In this document: positions 1 through 9,973 of the stretch, in pieces
Layout: the number at the start of each line of letters is the position of its first letter
Numbering within the stretch: position 1 is the stretch's first letter
From: Linanthus parryae
Lineage: Eukaryota > Streptophyta > Magnoliopsida > Ericales > Polemoniaceae
Reading direction: 5' to 3'
DNA: 64,000 nt
Assembly: GCA_023055425.1 (NCBI GenBank)
Contig: JALGPY010000006.1
Location: forward strand, 72,076,127-72,140,126
Made by a program: the position numbers and the translations under genes
The notes under the pieces: model-generated
What the model was told of the DNA's origin: nothing
The model's database searches: none
Seen by the model: the letters and a program-made list of their open reading frames with translations, nothing else

Positions 1-2
1 CT

Positions 3-374
3 AAAAAGCAAAATTTTATAGCATTATCAACTGCAGAAGTTGAATACATTGCAGCTGGAGCTTGCTGTTCACAAGTGTTATGGATTGCTCAGCAACTTAG
101 AGATCTTGGCTATAATTTCAGAAATGTGCCTATTCATTGTGACAATACAAGTGCTATCTCAATCTCTAAGAATCCAGTCCAGCACTCAAGAACCAAGCAC
201 ATAGATATGAGACATCACTTCCTTAGAGATCATGCAGAACAAGGTGATGTTGTTTTAACTTTTATTTCTACTTCAATGCAGATTGCTGTTATTTTCACTA
301 AACATTTGTCAGATGATAGTTTTTCATCCATAAGGCTTGAATTGGGGATGTTAAACAAGGATGCATTGGTTTAG
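3..374 (+). CDS. Copia A polyprotein, C-terminal RNase H fragment
   Basis: This is the last 123 codons of a Ty1/copia polyprotein, open from the window edge to the TAG at 372-374. Visible copia RNase H features are LSTAEVEYIAA near the start, the W-I-A-Q-Q-L-R-D-L helix, CDNTSAIS and the HSRTKHIDMRHHFLRD block, ending ELGMLNKDALV. RNase H removes the RNA template during reverse transcription. It is close to the RNase H end of copia B (22700-23083), but the usual L-E-D-I-F-T-K-P-L motif near the C-terminus is altered here (I-A-V-I-F-T-K-H-L), which suggests decay. A run GGGGGAG follows the stop immediately. Confidence 0.9.
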   Translation, partial: KKQNFIALSTAEVEYIAAGACCSQVLWIAQQLRDLGYNFRNVPIHCDNTSAISISKNPVQHSRTKHIDMRHHFLRDHAEQGDVVLTFISTSMQIAVIFTKHLSDDSFSSIRLELGMLNKDALV

Positions 375-824
375 GGGGAGTATTAGTACTTGCATGTGTT
401 TATGTGTTGAAATCTCAAAGCCTTGAGATTATACTTTCCAAAGCCTTGAAAGTATAGCTCAAAGCTTTGAAGTTTCTCAAACTGCAGAAAATCTCAAGGC
501 CTTGAGATTGTTCACCAGGTCTTGAAAACATCTGTATTTTTTTAAAAAAAAATGGATCATCAAATATTATATCTTATTTTTTTAGATAACTGTATAATAT
601 TTGAATTACTCAGAGAATTTTCTAAAATATCCAAAAAATATTTTTCAAGATCCTTTTTTGCATGTTGATTTTAGCAGAGTCCTTTTATGACGCATCCTTT
701 TCAACCTACTTAAGCTGAAAGTCAGGGCTTATTCTTCTTCATTCTCTCTCAATTCTCTACGTCTCTCTACTCGCTCTCTCAATTTCTCTCAATCTCATTC
801 CCTTCTCAAAACCCTAAACCCACA
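375..824 (+). repeat. Copia A spacer between pol and accessory ORF with clustered palindromes
   Basis: The spacer is non-coding. It holds a GGGGGAG purine run just after the pol stop (375-381) and four palindromic units at 411-430, 431-455, 457-472 and 490-509. The unit at 490-509, AATCTCAAGGCCTTGAGATT, is a perfect 20-bp palindrome. Downstream, 720-800 is pyrimidine-rich (CTCTCT runs) and leads into the ATG at 825, like a plant 5' leader. It could carry the promoter or leader for a separate transcript of the accessory ORF, but I see no clear TATA box. Confidence 0.7.
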
Positions 825-1568
825 ATGGAGCGCAAATCAGCCAGGATTCAGCAACAGGTGAAGCCTTCTGACAGATCCAATAAGATGGCAAATAAGAAGG
901 AGAAGATTGTGATTTCTGATTCGGATTCAGAAAATACTCAGAGTTTTCATGAGGACACTCCTCCTGCAAAGAAGACCAGAACAGAAAAGGGAGATGAAGG
1001 CTCAAGCATTGATCCACAGAAGGAGACAGAGACTCAGGGTGGTGATCAACCTAGGTCAGACAAGAAGAAAGGGGGAGAGAAGAAAAAATCTGGAGAAGAG
1101 GAAAAAGGGAAATCTGCTCAAGAAAGCAAGAAGAAGCCAACTGAAGGAGAACAGGAGAATAGCAAACCCACTGAGAAGAAAACAAGGGTTAAGCAGGTTG
1201 CTGCTGCAACCAAAAAGGGTTATCAAGCTAAGAATGCACTTCCTTCAGATTGGTTTGTTAGTTCTGAAGTAAGGACTGTGTGCATGCAAGGTTATGCTTC
1301 ATCTAAGGTAGCTTTCTATAGTATGGTTTCTGAGAAGTTATTGGATAAACTGGATATTGATTGTATGAGAAAGTTAAGATAAACTGCAGTTTGGAAGGTG
1401 TTGAATCCTAGTTCAAAAGCCTATCCTAGGTTAACTAGGTTATTCTATCTGAATTTGGTTCATGAAGGTGATGATAAGATGGTGTTGACTTCAAAAGTGG
1501 CAGGGATAAATTTGAGGTTAGATCATAGGACTTTTGCCAAAGTCTTGGGCATTCCTAGGAAGTATAAT
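825..1568 (+). pseudogene. Copia A accessory (third) ORF, 5' part
   Basis: The reading frame starts at the ATG at 825. Residues 1-120 are very basic and charged (runs of K, E and S, such as KKKGGEKKKSGEEE), resembling a nuclear-localising or nucleic-acid-binding tail. A folded part follows (DWFVSSEVRTVC..., then a FYLNL / LDHRTFAKVLGIPRKY segment) that resembles the domain often labelled 'putative plant transposon protein'. An in-frame TAA at 1380-1382 breaks it, and the chromovirus inserts at 1569. The frame resumes at 13093. The same ORF is present in copia B at 23552-25198. It stands where SIRE elements carry their 'env-like' ORF, but I see no signal peptide or membrane segment. Its function is unknown. 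Confidence 0.75.
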
Positions 1569-4500
1569 TGCGACACCCCGCACCTCGCCGTGGGGAGAGA
1601 TACGGGAATGCCGTCCCGCGCCCGAGATTGCTCCCGCGTGCAAGGGAAAAGGACGGTAAACAAAACAAACATAACATAATTATTTATTACAAACCAGAAG
1701 TCTTGCAAAAGTGAAATAATACATGCTAAATAAACCAGATGAAACATTGTCTAGGTGTTTCAATTTATTTAAATACTAGATAACTAGGTGAGTCCGCGAT
1801 TCCCGTTAAGCCGAGCTCCCTTCACCTAGACCTGCGGGGGAAAGAAACAAGACCGCAGTTTTTCCAAAGTCAGCACAAACGCTGAGCAAGTAAACACCCC
1901 AACATGTAAATCGGAAAGAGGCATATTTTATTTTAGATAAAAGAGGAATAATGAGTAAGTAAACAACAAATCGTTTCAAATGACCAATATAAATTATCCA
2001 ACTCATTATTTAATATTCCCAATCCATTTCCAAATTTTCCAAAATAAACCAAGTCCATCCATCATCCATATGAAAAATCCACATTTATTATTTAGTTGTA
2101 GCGGGGAACAAACCAATCCAATAATATAGAACCAACCATCTCGCATGCAACCAAGACCTTAAGTGTCGACACCCCCTTAAGACTCTAGCGGCCAGAAGAG
2201 TGAGTACATGGTGCGACTCGGGGCAATGGCAACCGAGCCAAATATAATAATCACAATATATAGAGGAATTTGAATAGGGTCCCGCCGCACAACTGTTTCC
2301 ACTTTACGTTATTACGTATTATTAATTTCATGTGACAATTTCCAAAAGAGCCAACAAACAAGTAATTGAAATATCAAGTTAAGCATTTAAATCACAAATC
2401 ACATTTTGAGACGTAAAAATCATAAATATAATTGGACACGAAAGAAGGACGGGCACGCTAGGTTAGGCATATTTACTCACCTCAAGTAGCACGACAAATG
2501 TCACGATAGCTCCTATAGATACACGTAGCCCTCGTCTACGAATTCGTCACCTACAATTTATAATTCCTAAATTAATTACAAGTCTAATTATGCAATTATA
2601 CAAAAATACTATATCTCCTATCTCTCATTTTCTTTATCCCCCTTAACCCCATTAATTAATAGCATAAAACAATTATATAATTAACACTTATATTTTCCTT
2701 ATAAAAATATTATAACTCATATAAATACAAGCTCATAAAATTATTGAGTAATAAAACTAATATTAAGCTTATACAATTTCTTTATTTTATAGGAAATAAT
2801 AATTTAATAAACAAACTATTTATTTATAAGTGACTATAAAAGTAAATTCAAACTAAATCAATTATAACTATTTATGTATTAGAAAATATATATACTAAAT
2901 AATAATTAAATACTCAAATAAAATTCACAAAAATGCTTATTTCAATAAAACAAGTCATACATAATTATAAACTTATGTTAAATAAATAATTTCTACTTTC
3001 TAGAAAAATAATCATGTAATATCAAACAATAGTAATAGGGACTTTATTTAAAAAGTCTACTTTATATTTATTTTACAAACTAACTTTCAACTTATTTATT
3101 TTTATCAATATTCTCAAAATAATCTATTTCACTTAAAATAACAATTTACAAGCAATTAAAACTATTTAGTTAAACAAACCGAAATTATATATCAAACCAA
3201 ATCACACACTTTTAACTTGCTTACAAAACAATAATATTTCATATAAATATAACTCTAAGCAATTTTAATAACTTATTTACTTTTATTTAGTCAAAATAAT
3301 ATATAGCAATATTAGTTTATATCATTAATCAAAAATAACACTTTAAAGTTTATACAAATAAGCAGTTTGATAATATACACACATCACCCCCAACTTTTCA
3401 GAAATTAAACATGCAGTTAACATCTTGCCCCCAACTTTTCAGAAATGACATAAACTACCCCCCTTTATGAACACAAGCATACAACTCAAACCCAACATAC
3501 CCGATTCGTGTTAGAGCTAACAAAATGTGATTTTGATGATTGGAAATAAACCAGAGAGTGATTTAGGACTCACCTACGCAAAAAATCGCGAGAAACGGGC
3601 AAGAAACGGAGCGGGTCTCGTCTCCGAAGGTGGCGGTCGGCGGTGATGAACACCAACGACGAATCGGACGATGAGGGCTCTGTTTGAGGTTGCTAGAGCA
3701 CTCCTCGGACCTCCAGGAGTGTTTTGGTTCAAACGGGAGCAAGTGGGTCGCTCCGGTTAGCTTGGAAGAGCTTCTCGCCGGATTTAATGGTGGCGGCGGC
3801 GATGGTGGCGGGTCTGGTGCACTGCAGCGAGTTGCTGGTGCAAAAGCTTCACTTTGGGTCGAAATAAAGAGGGTGAGGGCTAGAGGAGCTCAAAACAGTG
3901 AGAGAGTGAGAGAAGCAGAGGTGGTGGCGGCGTTTTGCCGTCGGGTTGGTTCGCCGGAGTTTGCAGGCGGCCTTCTCGGCGGCTGCTGCTGCTGCTACTG
4001 CTGGTAGTGTGTAGCAGAGAGGGAGCGAAGGGGGTCTCAGGTGTTCAAACAGTGAGGGGGAAGAGGGAGAGAGAGGGTGGCTGTGTGTTTCCCGTCGGGG
4101 GTGGTTTTTCCGGCGTGGTGGTTGGCGGCAGCAGCTGCTGCTGCTGCTGGTGGTGTTGGTGGCGAGGCAGAGAGGGAGAAGAGAGGAGGTGGAGAGGGCT
4201 GCTGTGGTGTGGTGGTTCGGGCTGTGGTGGTGATGGAGAAGGGTGGTGGTGGCGGTGATGGGTGTTGCCGTGAGTGAGAGGGAGGAGTGAGAGAGAGAGA
4301 GATGAGTGAAATGTTTTGTCTGGTGAAAAACAAATGAGAGTAAGTGGGTATTAAATAATACATGTGATACTTGGAGAGGTGTACTTCCTCTAACCGCCCC
4401 AACATTTTTTTTTTTTTTTGTCAACTAGCTAATTATTGTAGGGTGTTATTGTTGTACCAAATAGGTGTGTCATCTAGTAGGTTGGGTACACATAATTGCT

Positions 4501-4688
4501 ATATTCACATAAACCACATAAAACGCTAAATAAATACTCAAATAAAATACCGGTTTCTATAAATATTATATGAAATTCTCGATTGTATTATCAACCCAAA
4601 AATAATCAACTCACCACTCGTAATAAAAATTAAATTTTATACTTGTCAATTGACCAATTTACCCTCCACAAATAGCCGGGGTATTACA
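1569..4688 (-). repeat. 3' LTR of the chromovirus
   Basis: This is a 3,120-bp terminal repeat, matching 9974-13092 along its whole length. Inside, 2240-3500 is AT-rich. From 3600 to 4330 it is GC-rich with GCT/GGT and GA simple repeats. A hairpin-like block (CTGCGG at 1832, CCGCAG at 1853) and a block TTAAGTGTCGACACCC near 2160 are shared with the other Gypsy-type LTRs in this window. Open frames within the GC-rich part are compositional and are not called as genes. Confidence 0.95.
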
Positions 4689-4701
4689 TCCTTCCCCCCT
4701 T
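4689..4701 (-). promoter_or_regulatory. Polypurine tract of the chromovirus
   Basis: On the - strand this reads AAGGGGGGAAGGA and abuts the start (TG) of the 3' LTR. It is the plus-strand priming site for reverse transcription. Confidence 0.85.
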
Positions 4702-4915
4702 AAAGAAAAGCTTCGTCCTCGAAGCTAAATCCACCCATACTCAATAATCATATTGTCTCTATAGAATGCAAATATATGTCTATTTGATGATGCACAAATT
4801 ATATCACGAAATGTACTAGGGTTAATATGAAATACTAAGATTTATTTTATAATCGTAAGGGTACGAAAGCGATAGGTTACATCCTCCCCTCCTTAGGGAG
4901 TGACGTCCTCGGAAC
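4702..4915 (-). other. Chromovirus 3' spacer with a second PPT-like copy
   Basis: The spacer between the integrase stop and the LTR is non-coding. The stretch 4880-4918 (TTACATCCTCCCCTCC followed by GTCCTCGGAACTCAAT) looks like a diverged copy of 4684-4727 (TTACATCCTTCCCCCC followed by GTCCTCGAAGCTAAAT), so the LTR edge and purine tract appear duplicated about 196 bp apart. Confidence 0.6.
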
Positions 4916-6073
4916 TCAATTTACCTCATTAAATAGGTGGGGATACTTCTTTCTCATTTCATCTTCTGCTTCCCAAGTAGCTTCTTCCGTCTGATGGTTC
5001 GTCCATAAAACTTTCACCAAGTTAACGCTCTTGGTACGCGTGTCCCTAGTCTTAGTGTCCAGAATCTTGACAGGGTGCTCCTCATATGTAAGAGACGGGT
5101 CTACCTCAACTGGTTCAGGGTCTAGCACATGTGATGGGTCTGGAACGTACTTCTTCAGTTGTGAAACATGGAAGACATTGTGTACACGTCCCAAGTTCGA
5201 AGGTAAGTCTAGACGATAAGCAACTTCTCCAATTCTTTCCAAGATGTCGTATGGTCCGATAAACTTTGGGATCAGTTTCCCTTTCTGATTGAATCTCGTT
5301 ACTCCCTTTGTAGGTGAAACTTTGAGAAATGCTTTTTCTCCAATCTGGAACTCCAATGGCCTTCTTTTCTGGTCTGCATAAGACTTCTGCCGGTCCTGAG
5401 CTGCTTTCATTCTTTGTTGGATGAGTCGTACTTGATCCGTCATATCCTCGATAACTTGCGGGCCAATTACTATAGTCTCGCTGATATCGTTCCAACATAG
5501 AGGTGATCGGCACTTTCTTCCGTACAAAGCTTCATACGGTGCCATGCCAATGCTGGCGTGATAACTGTTGTTGTAGGAGAACTCTATCAAAGGTAGTTTG
5601 TCAACCCATGAGCCTTGGAAGTCCATGACACAAGCTCTTAGCATGTCCTCCAATGTCTGAATGGTCCGTTCTGTTTGTCCGTCTGTAGCTGGGTGAAACG
5701 CTGTACTGAACCTCAACTGAGTTCCCAATGCATCCTGAAGAGCTCGCCAAAAATGAGAGAGGAAATTAGGGTCCCTATCAGAGATTATCGAACTTGGAAC
5801 CCCATGATACCTCACTATGTTCTTAATATACGCGTCTGCTCTTTGCTCCATGTTCCAGGTGTCCTTCATCGGAATGAACCTAGCTGTCTTGGTCAGTCGA
5901 TCCACTACTACCCATATCTGGTTGAGTCCGTTCTTTGACGTCGGCAAAGCAGTCACGAAATCCATCGAAATAGAATCCCACTTCCAAACTGGTACGTCTA
6001 GTGGCTGAACTAAGCCTCCCATCCTCTTGTGTTCGAACTTCACCTTCTGACACGTTAAGCATCGGGCTACGAA
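4916..6073 (-). CDS. Chromovirus integrase core and chromodomain (end of pol)
   Basis: The - strand frame continues from the upstream pol ORF after an in-frame TAA (6074-6076). It opens with the C-C half of the zinc-binding domain (CLTC). The DDE core is visible: aspartates in SMDFVTALP and ISDRDPNF, and glutamate in TDGQTERTIQTLEDMLR. The GPY/F-type region FIGPYDILERIGEVAYRL and the VHNVFHVSQLKKY motif follow. The last 50 residues (VKILDTKTRDTRTK...VLWTNHQTEEATWE) form a chromodomain, which in chromoviruses is thought to direct insertion to particular chromatin. It ends at the stop at 4916-4918. The first methionine after the stop, at 6043, is probably not a natural start. Confidence 0.92.
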   Translation of the reverse strand, partial: FVARCLTCQKVKFEHKRMGGLVQPLDVPVWKWDSISMDFVTALPTSKNGLNQIWVVVDRLTKTARFIPMKDTWNMEQRADAYIKNIVRYHGVPSSIISDRDPNFLSHFWRALQDALGTQLRFSTAFHPATDGQTERTIQTLEDMLRACVMDFQGSWVDKLPLIEFSYNNSYHASIGMAPYEALYGRKCRSPLCWNDISETIVIGPQVIEDMTDQVRLIQQRMKAAQDRQKSYADQKRRPLEFQIGEKAFLKVSPTKGVTRFNQKGKLIPKFIGPYDILERIGEVAYRLDLPSNLGRVHNVFHVSQLKKYVPDPSHVLDPEPVEVDPSLTYEEHPVKILDTKTRDTRTKSVNLVKVLWTNHQTEEATWEAEDEMRKKYPHLFNEVN

Positions 6074-8416
6074 TTATGCTACCTCTTTCTTCATGTTAGG
6101 CCACCAAAACATCTTCTTCAAGTCTTTGTAGAGCTTGTTGCCTCCAGGGTGTACTGAATAAGGTGTGTTGTGAGCTTCACGCATCAATCTTTCCTTAGTT
6201 TCTGCACACTTCTGTAGTACACACCACCTTCCTTTGTAGCGAATGCTTCCGTCCTCGTGAATCTTGAAGTCGTTAGCTTTCCCTTCAGCGATTTTCTTCC
6301 GGATTCTGTCTAGCTTCACGTCTCCAGCTTGGTTACTCCTTATTTCTTCAAGGAAGTCTGGTACGGCTGTCATACTACTGAGCAAGTTCTGTATTCCTCG
6401 TTGATCCACTACTTCGATCTCGAGCTTCCTGAATTCATGGCATAGCCATTCTGGCAAAACTATCATTGCGTTCAAGGCATGGCTCGCCTTTCGAATCAAT
6501 GCGTCAGCAACTACGTTTGCTTTCCCTTCGTGATACTGAATGCGCAAGTCGTAGTCCTTGATGATTTCTAGCCATCTTCGTTGCCTGTTGTTCAGCTCCT
6601 TCTGCGTAAAGATGTACTTTAGACTGCGGTGATCAGTGTAAAGCTTGCAAACTGCTCCATATAAGTGGTGCCTCCAGATCTTCAGCGCGAAAACTATTGC
6701 TGCTAACTCTAAGTCGTGAGTAGCATAGTTTTCCTCGTGGGGTTTCAGCTGCCTTGAAGCATAGGCAATCACCCTTCTATCCTGCATAAGTACACATCCT
6801 AGCCCTTTCTTCGATGCGTCGCTGTACACCTCAAACTCGCCGGAGTCGTTTGGTAGAGCTAATACTGGTGCTGTAGTTAGCTTCTCCTTCAAGGTCTGAA
6901 ATGCTTCTTCACATTTGTCTTCCCAATGATACTTCACAGTCTTCTTCGTCAACGCAGTTAGTGGTCTGGCAATTTTGGAGAAATCCTTCACGAAACGCCT
7001 GTAGTAGCCTGCTAAACCAAGGAAACTTCTTATCTCGGACACATTCTTCGGCGTGGGCCAATCCTTGACTGCTGAAATCTTTCCTGGATCAACTGATATT
7101 CCCTCTTTCGAGATGATGTGACCCAGAAATGGAACACGATTCAGCCAAAACTCACATTTGGACAGCTTAGCATACAATCGTTCCTGCCTCAGAGTCTGCA
7201 ACACTTCTCTGAGATGTTCCTCGTGCTTCTCCTCGTCTTTCGAGTACACAAGGATGTCATCGATGAAGACGACAACGAAACGGTCTAGGAATGGCCTCAT
7301 CACTCGGTTCATCAGGTCCATAAACACTGCAGGTGCATTGGTTAGACCAAAAGGCATTACTGTGAACTCGTAATGGCCATACCTCGTTCTAAAGGCTGTC
7401 TTCGGGATATCCTTCTCGGCTACCCGAAGTTGATGGTACCCTGAACTCAAGTCAATCTTCGAAAAGACACTAGCCCCTTGTAATTGATCGAACAAGTCGT
7501 CAATCCGGGGTAGAGGGTACTTGTTCTTGATGGTTGCATTGTTCAACTCACGGTAGTCAATGCATAGCCTTAAGCTTCCATCTTTCTTCTTCACGAAAAG
7601 CACTGGTGCTCCCCAAGGTGAAACACTTGGCCTTATGTATCCCTTCTGTAGGAGTTCTTGCAGTTGGTCCTTCAGCTCCTTCAGTTCAGCTGGTGCCATC
7701 CGATACGGTGCTTTCGAGATCGGCGCAGTTCCGGGTGCTAAGTCTAGAGTAAACTCCACTTCTCTCTTGGGTGGCATTCCTGGAATCTCGTCTGGAAATA
7801 CGTCGGGAAATTCCTTCACGACAGGTATCTCTTCCAACACATTCTCCTTCTTGGACACATCCTGGATGTAGCACAAGTAGGCGGAGTTCCCTTTCTTCAC
7901 TTGGTTGACTATGGTCATTGCTGACACTAGTCTAATACAGGGCTCCTTCTTGATTCCACGATAAGAAATCTTCTCACTGTTGGGTCCTCTTAGCCGAACC
8001 TTCTGATCATAACAATCAATGACGGCTCGATACTTGCTAAGCCAATCCATCCCTAGGATGACGTATATGCCTTTGATATCGAACTTAATCAGATCCGCAG
8101 GCAAGGTATAGGCTAGAATTTTGACTTCTACTCCTTCATATACGGTGTCACAAACTGTTATGTGGCCAGTGGGTGTTGCTACTGGGATAGATTTTCTAGC
8201 AGACTTATTCAAACTCAAATTCTCAGCAAATGATGATGATATGAATGAGTATGATGCGCCAGAATCAAATAATATAAAGGCTGGGTGCTCATGGACAAGG
8301 AAAGTACCCGTGACAACTCCGTGAGCAGCTTCAGCCTCAGTCTTTGTCATGACTGCAATCCTTCCCACATTGGCATTCTGAGTTCCAGATCCTCCTGCTC
8401 CACCTCCAGTGTTCAC
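6074..8416 (-). CDS. Chromovirus protease, reverse transcriptase and RNase H (pol)
   Basis: The ORF is 780 codons and in the same frame as gag and integrase. It contains the aspartic protease motif [10 protein letters not shown] at residues 50-59, the RT ([39 protein letters not shown], catalytic [10 protein letters not shown] around residue 385), a connection and RNase H domain ([15 protein letters not shown] around residue 530, [24 protein letters not shown]), then the H-H part of the integrase zinc finger (HPGG...NMKKEVA). A TAA at 6074-6076 stops it inside that zinc finger, where the family has an uninterrupted codon. The true polyprotein runs on from gag, so the methionine at 8416 need not be a real start. 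Confidence 0.93.
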   Translation of the reverse strand: MNTGGGAGGSGTQNANVGRIAVMTKTEAEAAHGVVTGTFLVHEHPAFILFDSGASYSFISSSFAENLSLNKSARKSIPVATPTGHITVCDTVYEGVEVKILAYTLPADLIKFDIKGIYVILGMDWLSKYRAVIDCYDQKVRLRGPNSEKISYRGIKKEPCIRLVSAMTIVNQVKKGNSAYLCYIQDVSKKENVLEEIPVVKEFPDVFPDEIPGMPPKREVEFTLDLAPGTAPISKAPYRMAPAELKELKDQLQELLQKGYIRPSVSPWGAPVLFVKKKDGSLRLCIDYRELNNATIKNKYPLPRIDDLFDQLQGASVFSKIDLSSGYHQLRVAEKDIPKTAFRTRYGHYEFTVMPFGLTNAPAVFMDLMNRVMRPFLDRFVVVFIDDILVYSKDEEKHEEHLREVLQTLRQERLYAKLSKCEFWLNRVPFLGHIISKEGISVDPGKISAVKDWPTPKNVSEIRSFLGLAGYYRRFVKDFSKIARPLTALTKKTVKYHWEDKCEEAFQTLKEKLTTAPVLALPNDSGEFEVYSDASKKGLGCVLMQDRRVIAYASRQLKPHEENYATHDLELAAIVFALKIWRHHLYGAVCKLYTDHRSLKYIFTQKELNNRQRRWLEIIKDYDLRIQYHEGKANVVADALIRKASHALNAMIVLPEWLCHEFRKLEIEVVDQRGIQNLLSSMTAVPDFLEEIRSNQAGDVKLDRIRKKIAEGKANDFKIHEDGSIRYKGRWCVLQKCAETKERLMREAHNTPYSVHPGGNKLYKDLKKMFWWPNMKKEVA

Positions 8417-8596
8417 ATTAGCTCCATGACCAGCGTTGTTGTTGCGGTTCTGAGCTCCATGCTGTCCTCCATTCCCCTGGTTGTAGTTTGGCTTCCTTCC
8501 ATAGTCATTTCCCTGGTTGTTGCGGTTTCCAGGGTTTCTGTTCCCATATCCGATCTGCAGGATTGGTGGTTGCTGGTTCCCATGCTGCTGGCGGTT

Positions 8597-9589
8597 TCAC
8601 AGATAGTTGTTCTGGGGTTGCCTCTGATAGTTCCCTCCTTGGTTCACCTGTTGGTTCCCGCCTGGTCGAGCTCGACATTCATAAGCACGATGTCCCTTCT
8701 TGTTGCAGTTGTGGCAGATGACCAAGTTCCCCATGCAGTCTCTTCCTGGGTGGTTTTGCTGACATCTCTTGCAGATGTAGCGGCGAACTGGCTGAGCTAC
8801 TTGCCACTGCTGGTTCTGATGGTTCCCTCCGTTGTTTGGCTTCAACTTCTTGTTACTGCTGCTACCTCCTGCTTCAGCTGCCTTGCGTTTCCCGCGAAAC
8901 TCATCTTGCACCTCCTGGACTTGCCACATGTCAGCTGCTCGATCATATGCCTCGTGCAAAGTGTCGTAAGTTCTGCTACGCATGATCTTCTGCAACTGGA
9001 GGTGTAGTCCTGAAATGAACTTATTGATCTTATCGTCCTCATCGGGTACAGTGTGGCCTGCAAACCTCAGTAGCTCCACGAACTTTTTGAAGTAGTCTGT
9101 CACGGAGCCGTTCCCTTGCCTCAGGTTGTTGAACTCATTGCACTTCAGTCTCTTGACATGTGCTGGGTAGAACCTAGTCCTAAGAGCAGTCTTAAAGGCT
9201 TCCCAGTTGAAATTGGGTCGAGCCAACAAGACTTCTTGACTGGTTGTCCACCAATCATCTGCGTCATGTGACAGATGGATGATGGCGCAGTTGATCTTTT
9301 CATCATCAGGGCAATGCACAACCCTAAGCAGCTTCTCGAAATGTCTGATCCAGTTCTCCAATTCAACGGGATCTTCCTTCCCACTGAATTGGCGAGGATT
9401 CAGATCAGCTATCTGCTTGGCATAGCTTTGCCTTCCACGCTCCTCATTACTAACTACTCGGTCCATGATTTGCGTCATCTGGGCCATTTGTGCAGCTAAT
9501 TGTTCCACTGTCGGTTGGTTATTTCCTGCAGCTGCCATTTGTTCTTGGCTAACTCTCCTGGTGTAGTAGCGCAGGGGTCTATCAGTCAT
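8597..9589 (-). CDS. Chromovirus Gag (capsid and nucleocapsid)
   Basis: The product is 330 residues from the ATG at 9589, the first in frame, after a leader of about 385 bases downstream of the 5' LTR. The middle carries the retrotransposon Gag capsid fold (ELENWIRHFEKLLRV, DDWWTTSQEVL, FNNLRQGNGSVTDYFKKFVELL, FISGLHLQLQKIM). Two zinc-binding segments lie near the C-terminus: a degenerate CKRCQQNHPGRDC, then a canonical CX2CX4HX4C knuckle, CHNCNKKGHRAYEC, about residue 290-304. A TGA at 8597-8599 ends the ORF, but the same frame then stays open into pol, so gag and pol were probably one polyprotein. Confidence 0.92.
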   Translation of the reverse strand: MTDRPLRYYTRRVSQEQMAAAGNNQPTVEQLAAQMAQMTQIMDRVVSNEERGRQSYAKQIADLNPRQFSGKEDPVELENWIRHFEKLLRVVHCPDDEKINCAIIHLSHDADDWWTTSQEVLLARPNFNWEAFKTALRTRFYPAHVKRLKCNEFNNLRQGNGSVTDYFKKFVELLRFAGHTVPDEDDKINKFISGLHLQLQKIMRSRTYDTLHEAYDRAADMWQVQEVQDEFRGKRKAAEAGGSSSNKKLKPNNGGNHQNQQWQVAQPVRRYICKRCQQNHPGRDCMGNLVICHNCNKKGHRAYECRARPGGNQQVNQGGNYQRQPQNNYL

Positions 9590-9958
9590 ATTCCTACACT
9601 ATCACCTATTTTATTATTCCTTATTTTACCATAGATAAATAGTTAAAATGAATTATTCCAGGAAATGCATGGTATCCTATTCAAATAGCACATATATTCC
9701 ATCTAATAAGTCAAGCATATAATTTCTTCACATGATCATGTAAAAATATACCATCACATATATCTCATACTCCAAACCAGTCAACTCAAATATCACAAGT
9801 CTCAAGTCGTCATTCCAAATTGGAAATGGACGTGGGTGGGTGGGACTTCAATAAGAATAATACTACCCATCCCCCAAGCGGCTTGTCAAATTTTAATTTC
9901 CTTATCCTATATTCATTTTAAATTGCCCTACAGGTTTTAATTCATTTTTGGATTGCCT
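9590..9958 (-). other. Chromovirus 5' untranslated leader
   Basis: The leader is AT-rich and non-coding, between the primer-binding site and the gag ATG. I see no conserved structure in it. Confidence 0.6.
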
Positions 9959-9971
9959 GGCTCTGATACCA
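9959..9971 (-). promoter_or_regulatory. Primer-binding site, initiator Met-tRNA type
   Basis: On the - strand this reads TGGTATCAGAGCC, two bases inside the 5' LTR edge. It matches the Met-tRNA type primer site used by many plant LTR retrotransposons and fixes the element's orientation. Confidence 0.93.
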
Positions 9972-9973
9972 CC

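Noticed and set aside
3684..4424. Overlapping open frames on both strands rich in Gly, Cys, Ser, Pro or Ala in the GC-rich part of the chromovirus LTR
   Set aside because: They arise from GCT, GGT and GA simple repeats, occur in several frames at once, and recur in the other LTR copy (12001-12828). No domain is visible.
8285..9007. A 240-codon + strand open frame opposite gag
   Set aside because: It is antisense to a clear Gag reading frame; the composition (V, L, S) is that of a shadow frame and there is no start context or domain.
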